Below are positions 43,307 through 52,292 of a stretch of DNA of 64,000 nucleotides, piece after piece. The DNA comes from Caldanaerobacter subterraneus (GTDB lineage Bacteria > Bacillota > Thermoanaerobacteria > Thermoanaerobacterales > Thermoanaerobacteraceae), in NCBI RefSeq assembly GCF_004345675.1, contig NZ_SLWU01000012.1, positions 1 to 64,000 of the forward strand, in the 5' to 3' direction. The notes under the pieces were generated by a model. It ran no database searches. It was not told where the DNA came from and saw only the letters and a program-made list of their open reading frames with translations. Every line of letters starts with the position of its first letter. Within the stretch, counting starts at the first letter, position 1. The translations under genes were made by a program, and so were the position numbers.

Positions 43307-44170
43307 GTGGCGGGGAAAAAAGGTCTGGGAAGAGGCTTGCAGGCGCTTATTCCGGAATACAGAGAGGAAGAGGCTCAAGGGGTAGAAACGGTTCAGATAG
43401 ATAAAATATTTCCTAATCAATACCAACCGAGAAAGCATTTTGACGAAGAAAGTTTAAGGGAATTGGCAGATTCTATAAAGGAACACGGTATTGTACAGCC
43501 ATTGGTTGTAAGAAGGCAGGGAACGGGCTATCAGCTGGTGGCAGGAGAAAGGAGATGGCGAGCGGCAAAAATTGCAGGGTTAAAGGAAGTTCCGGTTATA
43601 ATTAGAGATTTAGATGACTTACAGGTTATGGAAATTGCTCTCATTGAAAATCTCCAAAGAGAAGATTTAAATCCCATTGAAGAAGCAAAAGCATATAAGA
43701 CTTTGATGGAACAGTTTAATTTGACTCAAGAGGAAATTGCCAAAAAAATAGGAAAGAGCAGGTCAGTCATTGCTAACAGCATAAGGCTTTTGAATTTGGA
43801 CGACAGGGTGCAGGAAATGCTGATAGAAGGGAAAATAACAGTGGGACATGCAAAGGTGATTTTATCTATAACGAGCAAGACTCTTCAATATGAAGCAGCA
43901 AAAAAGATAGTGGAAGATGGACTCAATGTAAGGGAAACAGAAAAACTCGTGAAAACTCTCCTCAGTAGAAGTGAAAAGACAAAAGAAAAAAGAAAAGATA
44001 AAAGAATAGATGTACATATAAGGGAAATAGAAGATAATCTCTGCAGTCTATTAGGAACAAAAGTTCAGATACTTCAAAAAGGGAAAGAGAAAGGCATTAT
44101 ACAGATTGAGTATTATGGTGAAGAAGACCTGACTAGAATTTTGGATATTATTTACGGTTTTGAAAAGTGA
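43307..44170 (+). CDS. parB: Chromosome-partitioning protein ParB (Spo0J)
   Basis: parS-binding CTPase clamp of 287 aa. The N-terminus KKGLGRGLQALIPE is the usual ParA-stimulating peptide. The CTPase motifs GERRWRAAKIAGLKEVPVI and ENLQREDLNPIEEA follow, then a helix-turn-helix (LTQEEIAKKIGKSRSVIANS) and the dimerisation domain. It loads SMC at the origin. GTG start with an AAGGTGG site. The parS-like sites at 40.04 and 42.44 kb are the likely targets. Confidence 0.96.
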   Translation: MAGKKGLGRGLQALIPEYREEEAQGVETVQIDKIFPNQYQPRKHFDEESLRELADSIKEHGIVQPLVVRRQGTGYQLVAGERRWRAAKIAGLKEVPVIIRDLDDLQVMEIALIENLQREDLNPIEEAKAYKTLMEQFNLTQEEIAKKIGKSRSVIANSIRLLNLDDRVQEMLIEGKITVGHAKVILSITSKTLQYEAAKKIVEDGLNVRETEKLVKTLLSRSEKTKEKRKDKRIDVHIREIEDNLCSLLGTKVQILQKGKEKGIIQIEYYGEEDLTRILDIIYGFEK

Positions 44171-44208
44171 TAATAATATGCTTTGCAAATTGATACAAAA
44201 GTTGGAGA

Positions 44209-44240
44209 GGGACTTTTATAAGGTCCCCTAATTTATTTTT
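44209..44240 (+). terminator. Terminator after parB
   Basis: An 8-bp stem including one G-U pair (44209-44216 with 44220-44227) and a 3-nt loop is followed by CTAATTTATTTTT. Confidence 0.75.
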
Positions 44241-44253
44241 GTTGTCAAGGATT

Positions 44254-44352
44254 ATGAATAGGTATAAAATTATAGTAGAAGGTAATCCCTTTGAAGATGT
44301 AAGTGCATATATTAAATTAAAGAAAATAATTAAAAGGGGAATTGGGGAATGA
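44254..44352 (+). CDS. Possible 32-aa leader peptide overlapping the aminotransferase gene
   Basis: ATG 44254 opens 32 codons (MNRYKIIVEGNPFEDVSAYI at the start), ending in a TGA that overlaps the next ATG (ATGA). This is a coupling arrangement. An AAGG lies 4 nt before the start. The composition is Ile/Lys-rich and I do not recognise it. It may be a real small gene, a relic, or chance. Confidence 0.3.
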   Translation: MNRYKIIVEGNPFEDVSAYIKLKKIIKRGIGE

Positions 44353-45491
44353 TATATTTTGACAATGCTGCTACTACCTGGCCTAAACCTGAAGAGGTAT
44401 ATTTGGAAGTAGACAGAATGTTGAGAAACTGTGGCAATCCGGGAAGAGGAGGCCACAGAATGGCTTTGGAGGCCAGCAGGGTAATTTTTGAAGCGAGGCA
44501 AGAGATAGCTTCTCTTTTCAATATCAAAGACCCTATGAGGGTAGTTTTTACATTAAATACCACAGAAGCGTTGAACATAGCTCTAAAAGGCGTGTTAAAA
44601 GAAGGAGACCATGTGATAACATCCAGTATGGAACATAATTCCGTCGCACGACCCTTGAGCAGACTAAAGGAACAAGGAGTAGAAGTTACAATAGTCAAAG
44701 GGAGCGAAGAAGGAAAGATTGACCCTGAGGATATTAAAAGAGCCGTAAAAAAGAACACAAAAATGATTGCAATTACTCACGCTTCTAACGTCACAGGTAC
44801 TATCATGCCAATTGAGGAGATAGGAAATATTGCCCGGGAAATGAATTTAATTTTTTTAGTGGATGCCGCTCAGACAGCAGGAGTTTTACCTATAGATGTC
44901 GAAAAATATAATATAAGTTTGCTGGCTTTCCCAGGGCATAAGGGACTCTATGGACCCCAGGGTACAGGCGGGCTTTATGTCAAAGAAGGTATAGAGCTTG
45001 TTCCATTAAAAGAAGGAGGTACAGGAAGTAGGTCTGAACTTACACTTCAGCCCGATTTGATGCCCGACAAGCTGGAAAGTGGGACATTGAACACTCCGGG
45101 TATCGCTGGCCTTAAAGAAGGAGTGAAGTTTGTAAAAAAAGTAGGCGTAAATTCAATTAGGGAGCATGAGCTCAAACTTACAGAATTGCTTATAGAGGGC
45201 CTGAGAGAGATAAAAAAGGTGAGAGTTTACGGTCCTCAAGAAATAGATGATAGAGTGGGGGTAGTTTCAATAACGGTAGAAGGGATGGATGTTGGAGAAG
45301 TAAGCCATATACTGGATAGAGAATTTGACATTGCTACAAGGGCAGGGCTTCACTGTGCACCACTGGCTCATTCTACTATAGGTACTTTAAAGAGCGGAAC
45401 TTTGAGGTTTGGGATTGGATACTTTAACACGGAAGAGGAAATAATTAAAGCGGTAGAAGCTATTGAAACAATTATTCAAAAAAACTTTTAA
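44349..45491 (+). CDS. Cysteine desulfurase-family PLP aminotransferase (class V)
   Basis: The 380-aa fold type I PLP enzyme is related to SufS/CsdA. It begins IYFDNAATTWPKPEEV and has MEHNSVARP, the PLP-binding Asp in FLVDAAQTAGVLPIDV, and the Schiff-base Lys in AFPGHKGLYGPQGTGG. Near the C-terminus ATRAGLHCAPLAH carries the active-site Cys loop. It probably supplies sulfur, or removes selenium, for cofactor or tRNA thiolation. No partner scaffold gene lies nearby. AAGGGG is at moderate distance from the ATG. Confidence 0.9.
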   Translation: MIYFDNAATTWPKPEEVYLEVDRMLRNCGNPGRGGHRMALEASRVIFEARQEIASLFNIKDPMRVVFTLNTTEALNIALKGVLKEGDHVITSSMEHNSVARPLSRLKEQGVEVTIVKGSEEGKIDPEDIKRAVKKNTKMIAITHASNVTGTIMPIEEIGNIAREMNLIFLVDAAQTAGVLPIDVEKYNISLLAFPGHKGLYGPQGTGGLYVKEGIELVPLKEGGTGSRSELTLQPDLMPDKLESGTLNTPGIAGLKEGVKFVKKVGVNSIREHELKLTELLIEGLREIKKVRVYGPQEIDDRVGVVSITVEGMDVGEVSHILDREFDIATRAGLHCAPLAHSTIGTLKSGTLRFGIGYFNTEEEIIKAVEAIETIIQKNF

Positions 45492-45509
45492 AGAACTGGA
45501 GGAGAGGAT

Positions 45510-46013
45510 ATGCAGAACTTTTTAGAACTTGTATACAGCAATCTTCCACTTTTTACATTGGCACTGGCGGTTTTAGCAATCTTTGAGTTGATATTGATAT
45601 TGATTTTGAATGCCAAATTTTTAAAGATTAAAAGGACTTATGAAAAAGTCATAGACACTCTGCAAAAAGGAGATATTTTTGACCTTCTTCAAAGAATTTT
45701 AGTTGAGAAGGAAGAGATAAGAAATGACATCAATCAAATAAGAGTAAAAGTAAATGCTCTAGAAAAAGAGGGGAGAAGGGCCATTAAAAAAGTGGGGATA
45801 GTGAGGTACAATGCTTTTCCAGATGTAGGTTCTGATTTGAGTTATTCTATTGCTCTCTTGGATGAGGAAGACAATGGAGTAGTTCTATCGGGTATTTATG
45901 GGCGAAATGAGACGGCTACTTTCGCAAAACCTATAGAGAGAGGGCATTCCAAGTACCCTCTTTCTGCAGAAGAGGTACAAGCTATTGAGAGGGCGAAGAG
46001 AAAAGCATTGTAG
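45510..46013 (+). CDS. DUF4446 family membrane-anchored protein
   Basis: The 167-aa protein has one N-terminal membrane helix (about 13-35), a coiled-coil linker (about 36-85) and a C-terminal DUF4446 domain (GIVRYNAFPDVGSDLSYSIA, SKYPLSAEEVQAIERA). The function is unknown. It is conserved next to parB and replication genes in many Firmicutes. It starts after GGAGGAG. The stop overlaps the upstream candidate start of the lipid kinase. Confidence 0.85.
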   Translation: MQNFLELVYSNLPLFTLALAVLAIFELILILILNAKFLKIKRTYEKVIDTLQKGDIFDLLQRILVEKEEIRNDINQIRVKVNALEKEGRRAIKKVGIVRYNAFPDVGSDLSYSIALLDEEDNGVVLSGIYGRNETATFAKPIERGHSKYPLSAEEVQAIERAKRKAL

Positions 46014-46030
46014 TGTGGGGAGTGATTAGC

Positions 46031-46906
46031 TTGATCGCTTTCATTGTCAACCCTGTGGCAGGGGGAGGAAGAGCTTACAGGAAAATTCCTGAAATACGAA
46101 GAATTATGAAAAAGAAATTAATCGATTACAAAATATTTATAACAAAGTACGCAGGGCACGGCAAAATCTTAGCAAGAAAGGCTGCATTAAGCGGCTTTAA
46201 AGTGGTGGTAGCTGTAGGTGGAGATGGAACAGTTTTAGAAGTTGTCAATGGCATAAAAGGGACTCCTGCTGCTTTGGGAGTGATTCCTGTAGGGACAGGC
46301 AATGACTTTGCTAGGTTTTTCCATATACCCAAAAAAATAGAAAAAGCCATAGATGTTTTGATAATGGGAAATGTAAAAGTCATAGACGCAGCCTTGATAA
46401 ATGGCATATTAACATTTGGGAATATTGCCAGCACAGGGATTGCATCTGAGACTGCAGCTTTGGCTGTTCGGTTCAAAAAATTTCTCTCGGGAATTTGGGC
46501 CTATTTAGTTGCTCTTTTAAATGTCCTTTTTAGGTACAAGCCCTATTCTGTTAAGATAAAAATGGATGGAAAAGAGATAAAGAAAGATATAACGATTTTT
46601 GCTGCAGGAGTTTTGAGCTATTACGCTGGCGGCATAAAACTTTTGCCGGGAGCTGACCCCCACGATGGGTGTCTGGATGTGATGATAGTGGGAAGAGTGA
46701 ACAAGCTAAAGATTTTGGTGCTGCTTCCATTGGTTATTTTTGGAAAACATGTGCACTTGAAAAGTTTGGTGGAAACTTATAGGACAAAGAAAGTAGAAAT
46801 AGAGGCCGATAAAGAAATACCTATAACTGTTGACGGAGAAATACTTTATAGCAGTAAAATTGAAATAAAAGTAGAAGAAAATGCCATAAAATTATGTACC
46901 CTTTGA
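46031..46906 (+). CDS. Diacylglycerol kinase-like lipid kinase (DagK/YegS family)
   Basis: ATP-dependent lipid kinase of about 291 aa with the nucleotide motif AVGGDGTVLEVVNG and the earlier IVNPVAGGG. GTGNDFARFF supplies the conserved lipid-kinase acidic segment. It probably phosphorylates diacylglycerol to recycle it into phospholipid synthesis. The frame opens at GTG 46013, but TTG 46031 lies 8 nt after GGGGAG and gives the usual IAFIVNPVAGG beginning. It is followed by a terminator and then cphB. Confidence 0.87.
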   Translation: MIAFIVNPVAGGGRAYRKIPEIRRIMKKKLIDYKIFITKYAGHGKILARKAALSGFKVVVAVGGDGTVLEVVNGIKGTPAALGVIPVGTGNDFARFFHIPKKIEKAIDVLIMGNVKVIDAALINGILTFGNIASTGIASETAALAVRFKKFLSGIWAYLVALLNVLFRYKPYSVKIKMDGKEIKKDITIFAAGVLSYYAGGIKLLPGADPHDGCLDVMIVGRVNKLKILVLLPLVIFGKHVHLKSLVETYRTKKVEIEADKEIPITVDGEILYSSKIEIKVEENAIKLCTL

Positions 46907-46926
46907 AATTAAGGGTATATTGAAAT

Positions 46927-46976
46927 AAACTCTCAGGAATAATAAATTATGAAACCTGAGAGTTTAATTATTTTTT
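46927..46976 (+). terminator. Terminator between the lipid kinase and cphBA
   Basis: An 11-bp stem (46927-46937 with 46955-46965) is followed by AATTATTTTTT. The cphB ribosome site GGAGG starts immediately in the tail, so any cphBA transcript that starts upstream must pass this hairpin. Confidence 0.8.
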
Positions 46977-46989
46977 GGAGGAAGAGAAG

Positions 46990-47808
46990 GTGAAAGAAGG
47001 AGTAGGAAAGCTTGTCATAATAGGAGGAGCAGAAGATAAAGAGGACAGATGTGAAATTTTGAGGGAGGTTGTAAGTTTAGCAGGCGGAGAAAAAAGCAAG
47101 ATAGTTGTGATGACTACAGCGACGGAAAAGGCCGAGGAAGTAGGAGAAATGTACGAGACAATTTTTAAAAGATTGGGGGCAAAAGAGGTCCGGATAGTCA
47201 ATATAAATTCCAGGCAAAAAGAAGAAATAGAAAATGCCAAAGGCTTATTGAGAAACTGCGACTGCGTGTTTTTTACAGGAGGAGACCAGTTGAGGATAAC
47301 AAGCATTTTAGGAGGAAGTGGCATAGATGATATGCTAAGGGACATGCACGAAAAGGGGGTTTTGATAGTCGGGACGAGTGCAGGAGCATCTGTGATGTCT
47401 CAGACGATGATTGTAGAGGGGAATGACGATGATTCCCCTAGGAAATGCACTATAAAGATGGCACCAGGGCTGGGATTGTTAAAGAATGTAATAATAGACC
47501 AGCATTTTGCTCAAAGGGGTCGCATAGGGAGGCTTCTTGCTGCAATAGCACAGAATCCGAGCAATTTGGGCATAGGAATTGATGAGGATACGGCGATAGT
47601 GGTGGAGGAAAATCGCTTTAAAGTGATTGGCAATAATGCTGTAACAGTAGTGGACGGGAGGTGGCTTACTCATTCAAATGTCTCTGAATCGAAGCCCGAT
47701 GAGATTTTGGCTCTGACAAATGTGCTCATTCACATCTTGCCGTCAGGTTATCAATTTGACTTAAAAAGGTGGCGGTCTGAACCTGCGATTGAGGAGGATA
47801 AAATATGA
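46990..47808 (+). CDS. cphB: Cyanophycinase
   Basis: Serine hydrolase of the peptidase S51 fold that degrades cyanophycin to beta-Asp-Arg dipeptides. About 272 aa, cytoplasmic (no signal peptide). The nucleophile is the Ser in IVGTSAGASVMSQTM. The N-terminal GKLVIIGGAEDKEDRCEILR and the FFTGGDQLRITSI segment are typical of CphB. GTG 46990 lies 8 nt after GGAGG and is preferred over TTG 46975. It overlaps cphA by 4 bp, forming a synthesis/degradation pair. Confidence 0.93.
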   Translation: MKEGVGKLVIIGGAEDKEDRCEILREVVSLAGGEKSKIVVMTTATEKAEEVGEMYETIFKRLGAKEVRIVNINSRQKEEIENAKGLLRNCDCVFFTGGDQLRITSILGGSGIDDMLRDMHEKGVLIVGTSAGASVMSQTMIVEGNDDDSPRKCTIKMAPGLGLLKNVIIDQHFAQRGRIGRLLAAIAQNPSNLGIGIDEDTAIVVEENRFKVIGNNAVTVVDGRWLTHSNVSESKPDEILALTNVLIHILPSGYQFDLKRWRSEPAIEEDKI

Positions 47809-50444
47809 AAATAAAGGAAATAAGGGTGTACAGGGGAAGGAATGTATACAGCCACAGACCCGTGATAAAAATGACAGTAGACATAGAAGGGGAGGAAATC
47901 CCTACAAAAGATATACCCGGATTCAATGAAACTCTCCTTAATCTTCTTCCCGGATTAAAAAAACATACCTGCTCTTACGGCTATGAAGGCGGCTTTGCAA
48001 AAAGGCTGGAAGAGGGCACATACCTTCCCCATGTGACAGAACACATAATTTTAGAACTTCAAAACGTGCTGGGATATGACGTTAAGTTTGGAAGAGCGCG
48101 GAATGTTGAAGGAAGCCTGTATAATGTTATATTTGAATATAGCTTAGAAGAATGCGGAATAAGGGCAGCAAAGTTAGCTGTTGATTTAGTAAATAAGCTT
48201 ATAAGAGGCGAGAAAATAGATTTGGAGGAAAAGTTGGAGAAAATTAGCAATATAATTGCAGAAGTAGAGCTGGGGCCTAGCACAATGGCCATAAAAATGG
48301 AAGCACTAAAAAGGGGGATACCGGTTACAAGAGTTGGAAATGGGAGCATACTGAGATTAGGATATGGCAAATATCAGAAAATGATTGAAGGGACTATTTC
48401 TCAGAATACGAGCTGTATCGCTGTTGACATCGCCTCAGACAAAATCCTGACCAAGAAAATACTTAAAGACCACGGCCTTCCAGTTCCAGAAGGAGATGTA
48501 GCTTACAATGAAGAAGAAGCTATTTCAATTGCAGAAGAGCTGGGCTATCCCGTTGTCATAAAGCCCTACAATGGGAATCAGGGGAAAGGAGTTCACCTCA
48601 ATATCTCAAACAGAGAAGAAGTGGTGATAGCCTATAGAAATGCCAAAAATTACAGTGACCTTGTGATGGTGGAAAAGCAAATTAGAGGAAGACATTACAG
48701 AGTGCTGGTAGTGGGCGAGAAAGTCGTGGCTGTTGCGGAGAGAATTCCTGCCCACGTTATAGGGGACGGAGTTCACACAGTGAAAGAGCTTATTGAGATA
48801 GAGAATAAAAATCCTTTAAGAGGAAATGGCCATGAAAAACCCCTCACCAAAATAACAGTAGATGCTGTGTCAAAAATGGTGCTTCAGAAACAAGGGCTTA
48901 CCCTTGATGATGTGCCAAGGAAAGGTAGAAAGGTTTTCTTAAGGGAAAGTGCTAACTTGAGCACTGGAGGAATTGCCATAGACAGAACTGACGAAATACA
49001 CCCTCACAACATAGAAATTGCAGTAAGAGCAGCAAAAGCTATAGGACTTGACATAGCAGGAATAGACATTACTATGGAAGATATAAGAAAACCTCTATCT
49101 GCAACCAATGGGGCTATAATAGAAATAAATGCATCGCCTGGCATAAGAATGCACCATTATCCTAGCAAGGGCAAGCCCAGAAATGTTGCAAAAGCCATTG
49201 TTGACATGCTGTTTCCTAAAGGAAGCAAAGCTACAATTCCAATTGTGTCTATAACAGGCACTAACGGAAAGACGACAGTGACCAGAATGGTGGCCCATAT
49301 CCTAAAAACCTATGGATATACAGTGGGAATGACTACAACAGATGGCATATACATTGACGATAAATGCATATACAAGGGAGATAATACAGGCCCCAAAAGC
49401 GCTAGAACTTGCCTTGCAGATAAAAACATAGATGCGGCAGTTTTAGAGACAGCAAGAGGAGGCATTTTAAGAGAAGGATTGGGATATGACCTGGCAGACG
49501 TGGGAGTTATAACAAATATTTCAGAAGACCACTTAGGGATAGATGGTATAAATACACTGGAAGATCTGGCCTTTGTAAAGGCTCTTGTGGTAGAAGCAGT
49601 AAAGGACGATGGCTATAGCGTTTTGAATGCGGATGACCCGATGACCCCTTATCTTGCAAAAAAAGCTAAAGGGAAAATAATATACTTCTCTATGTATGAC
49701 AACAACTTAACTGTAAAAAGACATATTGAAAATGGCGGGATAGCTGTGTATGTAAAAGAAGGAGTTATTGTTATTGCCAATGGGCAGATAGTTCCTGTGG
49801 TAAGAATTGAAGAAATTCCCGCTACATTAGGAGGGAAAGTTTTACACAATATTGAAAATTCTCTTGCTGCAATTGCCGCTTCTTATGGAGTAAAGGTGCC
49901 AATCAACATAATAGCAAAAGGGATAAAGACGTTTTATCCTGACACCACCCACAATCCAGGAAGATTCAACCTATTCAACATTGGCAGTTTCCGAGTGTTG
50001 GTGGACTATGGCCACAATGTAGAAGGAATTAAAAAAGTCATAGAAGCAGCAAGAAAACTCGATGCAAATAGACTAATAGGTGTTATAGGGGTTCCCGGTG
50101 ACAGAATGGATTCCAGCATATTTAAAGTAGGAGAGGTGTGTGGAGGAGGATTTGACTTCATCTATATAAAAGAGGATGAGGATTTAAGAGGCAGAAAACA
50201 GGGAGAGGTGGCAAAAATTTTAGAAGAAGGCGCTATAAAAGGGGGAATGGATAAAAAGAATATAAAAATCATCCTGAAAGAGACAGAAGCTTTAAAAGCG
50301 GCTATGCACAGTGCAGAGGCTGGAGATTTAATTGTGGTGTTTTATGAGAAATATGAGCCTCTGGTGAAGGTTATAGAAGAATTTGTAAAAAACAGGCAGA
50401 TTAAAAACATGGAAGATGAAAACAAAGTAAGGGCCTATTCCTAA
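47805..50444 (+). CDS. cphA: Cyanophycin synthetase
   Basis: It polymerises Asp and Arg into the storage polymer cyanophycin using ATP. The 879-aa product has three parts: the N-terminal CphA domain, an ATP-grasp domain (about 220-475; GYPVVIKPYNGNQGKGVHLN, GAIIEINASPGIRMH) and a Mur-ligase-like domain with SITGTNGKTTVTRMVAHIL (about 483-501) and NPGRFNLFN. Length is typical. It overlaps cphB by 4 bp. Its stop overlaps that of the convergent yyaC by 4 bp, so their terminator is made of coding sequence. Confidence 0.95.
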   Translation: MKIKEIRVYRGRNVYSHRPVIKMTVDIEGEEIPTKDIPGFNETLLNLLPGLKKHTCSYGYEGGFAKRLEEGTYLPHVTEHIILELQNVLGYDVKFGRARNVEGSLYNVIFEYSLEECGIRAAKLAVDLVNKLIRGEKIDLEEKLEKISNIIAEVELGPSTMAIKMEALKRGIPVTRVGNGSILRLGYGKYQKMIEGTISQNTSCIAVDIASDKILTKKILKDHGLPVPEGDVAYNEEEAISIAEELGYPVVIKPYNGNQGKGVHLNISNREEVVIAYRNAKNYSDLVMVEKQIRGRHYRVLVVGEKVVAVAERIPAHVIGDGVHTVKELIEIENKNPLRGNGHEKPLTKITVDAVSKMVLQKQGLTLDDVPRKGRKVFLRESANLSTGGIAIDRTDEIHPHNIEIAVRAAKAIGLDIAGIDITMEDIRKPLSATNGAIIEINASPGIRMHHYPSKGKPRNVAKAIVDMLFPKGSKATIPIVSITGTNGKTTVTRMVAHILKTYGYTVGMTTTDGIYIDDKCIYKGDNTGPKSARTCLADKNIDAAVLETARGGILREGLGYDLADVGVITNISEDHLGIDGINTLEDLAFVKALVVEAVKDDGYSVLNADDPMTPYLAKKAKGKIIYFSMYDNNLTVKRHIENGGIAVYVKEGVIVIANGQIVPVVRIEEIPATLGGKVLHNIENSLAAIAASYGVKVPINIIAKGIKTFYPDTTHNPGRFNLFNIGSFRVLVDYGHNVEGIKKVIEAARKLDANRLIGVIGVPGDRMDSSIFKVGEVCGGGFDFIYIKEDEDLRGRKQGEVAKILEEGAIKGGMDKKNIKIILKETEALKAAMHSAEAGDLIVVFYEKYEPLVKVIEEFVKNRQIKNMEDENKVRAYS

Positions 50445-50460
50445 GCCCTTACTTTGCTTT
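50423..50460. terminator. Terminator formed inside overlapping convergent genes cphA and yyaC
   Basis: A perfect 12-bp stem (50423-50434 with 50445-50456) has a 10-nt loop containing both stop codons. Downstream T-rich stretches are CTTTTCT on the plus strand and TTTTCATC on the minus strand. Both arms are coding DNA. Confidence 0.75.
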
Positions 50461-51001
50461 TCTCGCTTATTTCTGTTATGGTTCTAAAAACACCTGCTGC
50501 AATTATGTCTGCCATCTTCATTACAGTTCTAAGCCTGGTGTTTTGCAAAACCATGTACTCCATGAAACCGGATATATTTACTATACCTGTGACAAACATA
50601 TCTCCCACAGGGGGGAGCTCTTTTGACACTCCTGCCCCTGGCTTTATGGGGCCTTTTCCAATGGAAATGTGGCCTACGTGTTTTAATGAGCCAAGAGAAG
50701 CATCAATAGCTATTGTAAAGGGCATATAAAAAGTATTTCTTATCTCTTTTAAAACATCAATTATGTTCTTCGCATGAAGGGGATCTTCCAAAGTTCCGAA
50801 GACATGAGCTTTATTTCTCAAAAGCGGCTTTAGCTTATGGCCTGTGAGGGGCCCCAAGCTATCTCCTGTAGACCTGTCTGTTCCTATGCAAAGGAGTATT
50901 ATTTCTCTATAAGGTTCTTTATAGAGGTTTTTGAAGTAAAATTGAAATGTTCTGTAAAAATTTTCAAAGGCGTTTTTATCTTCTATATTTATGAACTCCA
51001 T
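50441..51001 (-). CDS. yyaC: Sporulation protein YyaC (GPR-like fold)
   Basis: The 186-aa DUF1256 protein is related in fold to the germination protease. Conserved segments are LCIGTDRSTGDSLGPLTGHKL, VFGTLEDPLHAKNI and IAIDASLGSLKHVGHISIG, and the first carries the protease-like acidic motif. In Bacillus it is expressed in sporulation; its precise role is unclear. Its location near parB and gdpP is conserved. It indicates a spore-forming ancestry. Confidence 0.92.
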   Translation of the reverse strand: MEFINIEDKNAFENFYRTFQFYFKNLYKEPYREIILLCIGTDRSTGDSLGPLTGHKLKPLLRNKAHVFGTLEDPLHAKNIIDVLKEIRNTFYMPFTIAIDASLGSLKHVGHISIGKGPIKPGAGVSKELPPVGDMFVTGIVNISGFMEYMVLQNTRLRTVMKMADIIAAGVFRTITEISEKSKVRA

Positions 51002-51152
51002 TTAATACCCCTTTCTCTGCAGTAGTCTTAAATATATTTTTGTCAAATGTGTAAATTTACATACACTCAATTTAATCTAAAAGCAGCGGTTGAAAAAAAG
51101 AGTAGATTCGTGTAATATAAAGATAAAACAGAAAAACAAGGTGATGGAGAAA

Positions 51153-52001
51153 ATGTGGGCAGATATATACCACAAGCTAGTAGAAATTTATGACATAAAA
51201 GCAGTAAAATTTTTATTAGATGTGCTAAAAATACTCATCATTGCCTTCATTGGCATTAAGTTTGCTGATTTTCTAATATATAGGTTTTATAAGTTGTACA
51301 GTAAATCCAAAATTCAATTGCCTCAGAGGAAAATAGACACTCTGACATCTCTTACAAAAAATGCTGTCAGGTATATAATCTATTTTCTCGCCGGAGCTTC
51401 TATTCTCAAACTTTTCAACATAGATATGACCTCTTTACTGGCTGTTGCAGGTATCGGAAGCCTTGCCATAGGATTTGGAGCGCAGAATCTGGTGAAAGAC
51501 ATGATTTCAGGCTTTTTTATAATCTTTGAAGACCAGTTTTCTGTTGGGGATTATGTTACCATCAATGGGATTTCCGGTACAGTGGAGGAGATTGGTTTAA
51601 GAGTTACAAAAATTCGTGGCTTTTCTGATGGCCTTCACATAATACCGAACGGAGAAATAAAGATGGTAACTAATCTCACAAAAGACAGCATGATGGCAGT
51701 GGTCAATATAGCATTTCCGATAGATGAGGACGTAGACAAGATAATAGAAGGGCTTCAAGAGATATGCGAGGAAGTAAAGAAGTCGAGGGACGACTTAATA
51801 GAGGGCCCGACAGTATTAGGGATAACAGATATGCAGGATTCAAAGCTTGTCATAATGGTTTACGCAAAGACCCAGCCTATGCAAAAATGGGCGGTGGAAA
51901 GAGACATCCGCTACAGAGTTAAAAAGATGTTTGACCAGAAGAACATATCTTTCCCCTACCCGCGCACAACCGTCATTCTTTCAGAAAAGAAAACTAATTG
52001 A
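51153..52001 (+). CDS. Small-conductance mechanosensitive channel (MscS family)
   Basis: Tension-gated membrane channel releasing solutes on hypo-osmotic shock. About 282 aa: three membrane segments, the third being the pore helix TSLLAVAGIGSLAIGFGAQN, followed by the cytoplasmic beta domain (DQFSVGDYVTINGISGTVEEIG, HIIPNGEIKMVTNLTKD) and an alpha/beta C-terminus. The frame is open to TTG 51090, but AAGGTG before 51144-51153 favours the ATGs there. It is 4 bp from the next gene. Confidence 0.9.
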   Translation: MWADIYHKLVEIYDIKAVKFLLDVLKILIIAFIGIKFADFLIYRFYKLYSKSKIQLPQRKIDTLTSLTKNAVRYIIYFLAGASILKLFNIDMTSLLAVAGIGSLAIGFGAQNLVKDMISGFFIIFEDQFSVGDYVTINGISGTVEEIGLRVTKIRGFSDGLHIIPNGEIKMVTNLTKDSMMAVVNIAFPIDEDVDKIIEGLQEICEEVKKSRDDLIEGPTVLGITDMQDSKLVIMVYAKTQPMQKWAVERDIRYRVKKMFDQKNISFPYPRTTVILSEKKTN

Positions 52002-52005
52002 GGTG

Positions 52006-52218
52006 ATGGCTTTGCCTAAAGACTTGCACGTTGGTGATATAGTGAAGCTTAAAAAGAAACACCCTTGTGGGTCTGACGAGTGGGAAATTTTGAGGGTTGG
52101 CATGGATATACGGATAAAATGCTTGAAATGTGGCAGGATGGTGTTAATGCCGAGGGCTAAGTTTGAAAAGAGCATCAAAAAAATTTTAAAAACAGTTGAA
52201 AATCCATCGGGACAATGA
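52006..52218 (+). CDS. DUF951 family protein
   Basis: The 70-aa protein shows the DUF951 pattern VGDIVKLKKKHPCGSDEWEI and GMDIRIKCLKCGRMVLMPRA, with a CxxC pair and an upstream Cys that could bind zinc. The function is unknown, but the gene is conserved next to mscS-like, ychF or rpsF genes in Firmicutes. The ATG at 52006 is only 2 nt from GAGG; TTG 52012 (PKDLHVGD) at 8 nt may be the real start. Confidence 0.85.
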   Translation: MALPKDLHVGDIVKLKKKHPCGSDEWEILRVGMDIRIKCLKCGRMVLMPRAKFEKSIKKILKTVENPSGQ

Positions 52219-52224
52219 TAGAAT
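52196..52224 (+). promoter_or_regulatory. Promoter of the rpsF-ssb-rpsR operon
   Basis: TTGAAA (52196-52201), a 17-nt spacer and TAGAAT (52219-52224) overlap the end of the DUF951 gene. Confidence 0.65.
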
Positions 52225-52231
52225 AGGAATG

Positions 52232-52285
52232 TAAATTGCCGCCTTGCCCTATTTTGCAAATAGGGCCGCTTAGTCCAGAAGGAGG
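52232..52285 (+). promoter_or_regulatory. Candidate S6:S18 autoregulatory leader
   Basis: The leader before rpsF contains a hairpin, CCCTATTT pairing with AAATAGGG around TGC, with CCGC/CCGCTT elements on both sides. The known S6:S18-binding motif in rpsF leaders is a hairpin with a conserved CCG bulge. The resemblance is suggestive only. Confidence 0.45.
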
Positions 52286-52292
52286 TGAAAAG

